Origin: an uncultured Prevotella sp.
GTDB taxonomy: Bacteria; Bacteroidota; Bacteroidia; Bacteroidales; Bacteroidaceae
NCBI GenBank assembly: GCA_900554835.1
Contig: USJD01000139.1
Location: forward strand, 1 to 9,607
Reading direction: 5' to 3'
DNA length: 9,607 nt
Positions 8,245-9,607 of the stretch are shown here, piece by piece. The position numbers and the translations under genes are program-made. A model generated the notes under the pieces. That model searched no databases and was not told the DNA's origin. It worked only from the letters and a program-made list of their open reading frames with translations. Position 1 is the stretch's first letter. The number at the start of each line of letters is the position of its first letter.

Positions 8245-9366
8245 ATGAATAAACCATTCGTATTTATCATGTTGTGGATGATGTCTTGTCTCCCTACTCT
8301 GGCACAAGCTCCGATGGACGGAGGAGTATGGAAGGACAATACCGGCAAGCACATCAATGCGCACGGTGGCAACATCTTCAACTACAAAGGTACCTATTAC
8401 TGGTATGGAGAAAGCCGTTCTGAAGACGGAAAACCTTACAGCTCTCTCGGCGTAAGTTGCTTTACTTCGAAAGATCTCAAGAGTTGGAAGAATCACGGAT
8501 TGGTGCTCCCTGTATCAAATGAACCAGGTAGCGACATCGAGGGCGGTTGCATCATCGAGCGTCCAAAGGTTCTCTATAACCAGAAGACCAAGAAGTTCGT
8601 GATGTGGTTCCATCTCGAATTGAAAGGCAGAGGATATGGTGCAGCCCGCTATGGTGTGGCAACCTGCGATACTCCCTTCGGACCATTCAAGTTTGTACGC
8701 TCTGGCAGAGTGAACCCAGGCATCTATCCTGTAGGTTTCGCAAAACCAGACACCACAGACCTCAAGCATCAGCTTCTCTTCCCGGAACTGAAGAACTGGT
8801 GGACTCCAGAATGGCGCAAGCAGATAGAGCGCGGCATGTTTTGGATGAGAGACTTTGCAGGAGGTCAGATGGCGAGAGACATGACCATCTTCATCGATGA
8901 TAATGGCAAGGCTTACCATATCTATTCTTCAGAGGAAAACTTAACGCTCCAAATCGCACAATTGACGGATGACTACATGCAGCACAACGGTAGCTATGTT
9001 CGTGTAGCAGCAGGTGGACAGAACGAGGCTCCTACCATCTTCAAGCAGGATGGCATCTACTGGATGATTACCAGTGGATGTACCGGTTGGGCGCCTAATG
9101 CAGCCCGCATGTTTAAGGCCAAGAACATCTACGGCCCTTGGGAACAGCTCCCTAACCCTTGCCGTGGCGATGGTGCCGACAAGACCTTCGGCGCACAGGG
9201 CACCTTTATATATAAGGTGGAAACTGCAGCACAGAAGAAAATGTTCCATGGTGCCGACTATGTGTTCATGGCAGATATGTGGAACCCAAAACACTTGAGT
9301 GACAGCAGACACTTGTGGGTACCTATTTCTTGGGAAAATGGTGCACCAGTGTTGAAAAAACAATAA
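8245..9366 (+). CDS. Secreted GH43-fold glycosidase, subfamily 24/34-like; possible exo-beta-1,3-galactanase
   Basis: This 373-residue protein has a signal peptide (MNKPFVFIMLWMMSCLPTLAQA, likely cut near residue 20-22), so it is periplasmic or secreted. The rest is a single five-bladed propeller of the GH43 type. Key stretches are HINAHGGNI (36-44), YYWYGES (51-57), IIERPKVLY (103-111), YGAARYGVAT (131-140), RDMTIFIDD (211-219), NEAPTIFK (260-267), SGCTGWAPN (277-285) and GAQGTF (317-321). The usual base Asp of GH43 (DPS-type motif in blade 1) is absent; AHGG stands there. Glu105, Glu261 and Gln318 line up, from memory, with Glu102, Glu208 (acid) and Gln263 (proposed base) of the fungal exo-beta-1,3-galactanase Pc1,3Gal43A. 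An insert at about 153-210, rich in Trp, is missing in the fungal enzyme. The fold is certain; substrate is inference, and another galactose- or arabinose-releasing activity is possible. Confidence 0.88.
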   Translation: MNKPFVFIMLWMMSCLPTLAQAPMDGGVWKDNTGKHINAHGGNIFNYKGTYYWYGESRSEDGKPYSSLGVSCFTSKDLKSWKNHGLVLPVSNEPGSDIEGGCIIERPKVLYNQKTKKFVMWFHLELKGRGYGAARYGVATCDTPFGPFKFVRSGRVNPGIYPVGFAKPDTTDLKHQLLFPELKNWWTPEWRKQIERGMFWMRDFAGGQMARDMTIFIDDNGKAYHIYSSEENLTLQIAQLTDDYMQHNGSYVRVAAGGQNEAPTIFKQDGIYWMITSGCTGWAPNAARMFKAKNIYGPWEQLPNPCRGDGADKTFGAQGTFIYKVETAAQKKMFHGADYVFMADMWNPKHLSDSRHLWVPISWENGAPVLKKQ

Positions 9367-9383
9367 AAATACGGTCGCTCTGC

Positions 9384-9412
9384 TTGTTTCTAACTTAATT
9401 TTCATATATTTG
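9384..9412 (+). promoter_or_regulatory. Promoter (-33 TTG and -7 TATATTTG) of the last gene
   Basis: TATATTTG at 9405-9412 is a full match to TAnnTTTG, with TTG (9384-9386, followed by TTT) 18 bp upstream. Transcription would start near 9418, leaving a leader of about 70 nt before the ATG at 9488. It lies 17 bp behind the GH43 stop, and no terminator is visible in between, so the last gene can be read both from here and by read-through. The TAGC-N7-TCC repeat found before the susC-like gene is not present here. Confidence 0.7.
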
Positions 9413-9413
9413 C

Positions 9414-9441
9414 AGTTGCTTAGCTGAGGCTACCGGCAACT
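9414..9441. repeat. Inverted repeat just downstream of the -7 element
   Basis: The arms AGTTGC (9414-9419) and GCAACT (9436-9441) enclose a second inverted repeat, TAGC (9421-9424) and GCTA (9429-9432), around TGAG. Together they form a 10-bp interrupted hairpin or palindrome of 28 bp. It overlaps the predicted transcription start, so it could be an operator or a structure at the 5' end of the mRNA. No T run follows, so it is not an intrinsic terminator. Confidence 0.5.
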
Positions 9442-9487
9442 CTCAACTTACAATTATCAATAACAGCAAACAAATTTACAACTATCT

Positions 9488-9607
9488 ATGAATAATATAT
9501 TTAAAAGTATCATGATGACTCTCGTCTTGGCGCTGGTTCCTTTCATGGGAATCTCTGCTAAGAAGAAGGCAGTTCAGCAGAGCGACCGCCAATATTGGTG
9601 CTCGCTT
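9488..9607 (+). CDS. N-terminus of a secreted protein, possibly DUF2264 family (runs off window)
   Basis: Forty codons are visible from ATG at 9488 to the window edge with no stop. Residues 1-24 are a clear signal peptide: MNNIFK, a hydrophobic stretch SIMMTLVLALVPFMGI, then SA before AKKKAV. The mature part begins KKKAVQQSDRQYWCSL. The SDRxYWxxL pattern shortly after the signal peptide resembles, from memory, the beginning of Bacteroidota DUF2264 proteins, which occur in PULs and whose role is poorly known. With only about 16 mature residues this is a tentative call. The A-rich leader and the promoter at 9384-9412 support the start. The protein would be exported to the same compartment as the GH43 enzyme. 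Confidence 0.6.
   Translation, partial: MNNIFKSIMMTLVLALVPFMGISAKKKAVQQSDRQYWCSL

Noticed and set aside
8245..8310. Lipoprotein signal in the GH43 protein (MMSC at residues 12-15)
   Set aside because: The residues before Cys15 are poor for a lipobox, and a standard signal peptidase I site follows at TLAQA. Not excluded, but less likely.
8515..8919. Minus-strand open frame opposite the GH43 gene
   Set aside because: Shadow of the GH43 coding sequence, with no supporting features.
1..9607. CRISPR arrays, tRNA/rRNA genes, insertion sequences, ECF sigma/anti-sigma pair
   Set aside because: Looked for and not seen. The few repeats present are short regulatory-type repeats in the intergenic regions, and regulation is explained by the HTCS.

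Overview
The window looks like a polysaccharide utilization locus (PUL) from a gut-type Bacteroidota, most likely a Prevotella/Segatella-like species. The evidence is a SusC/SusD pair, a hybrid two-component system (HTCS) sensor, promoters of the Bacteroidota type (-7 element TAnnTTTG) and A-rich start regions without Shine-Dalgarno sequences. Genus placement is inference from style and moderate GC content only.

Layout. Positions 1-2566 on the minus strand hold the N-terminal 855 codons of an HTCS regulator: signal peptide, about 14 propeller repeats, Y_Y_Y domain, one membrane helix and the start of the histidine-kinase H-box. It runs off the left edge. A divergent control region of 271 bp (2567-2837) follows. 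It contains a consensus -7 element for the HTCS gene, a near-consensus -7 element for the susC-like gene and, just upstream of the latter, two direct repeats spaced 21 bp apart. On the plus strand come a SusC-like TonB-dependent transporter (2838-6113), a SusD-like lipoprotein (6127-8148), an intrinsic terminator-like hairpin (8176-8213), a secreted GH43-fold glycosidase (8245-9366), a strong promoter match (9384-9412) with an inverted repeat right behind it, and the first 40 codons of another secreted protein that may belong to the DUF2264 family (9488-9607).

How it may work together. The SusD lipoprotein would capture a glycan fragment at the cell surface and the SusC channel would import it. 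The GH43 enzyme would trim it in the periplasm or at the envelope, and released sugars would be sensed by the HTCS propeller domain, which would then activate susCD. The GH43 protein lacks the usual catalytic-base Asp. It keeps instead the Glu/Glu/Gln set known from exo-beta-1,3-galactanases, so a galactan such as plant type II arabinogalactan is the leading substrate guess.

The most striking signal is in the control region. Each of the two repeats fits TAGC-N7-TCC, the half-site pattern of E. coli AraC, with the same 17-bp length, 4-bp gap and 21-bp period as araI1-araI2. The downstream copy abuts the expected -33 position. Because HTCS proteins end in an AraC-type DNA-binding domain, this is a concrete candidate for the HTCS operator.
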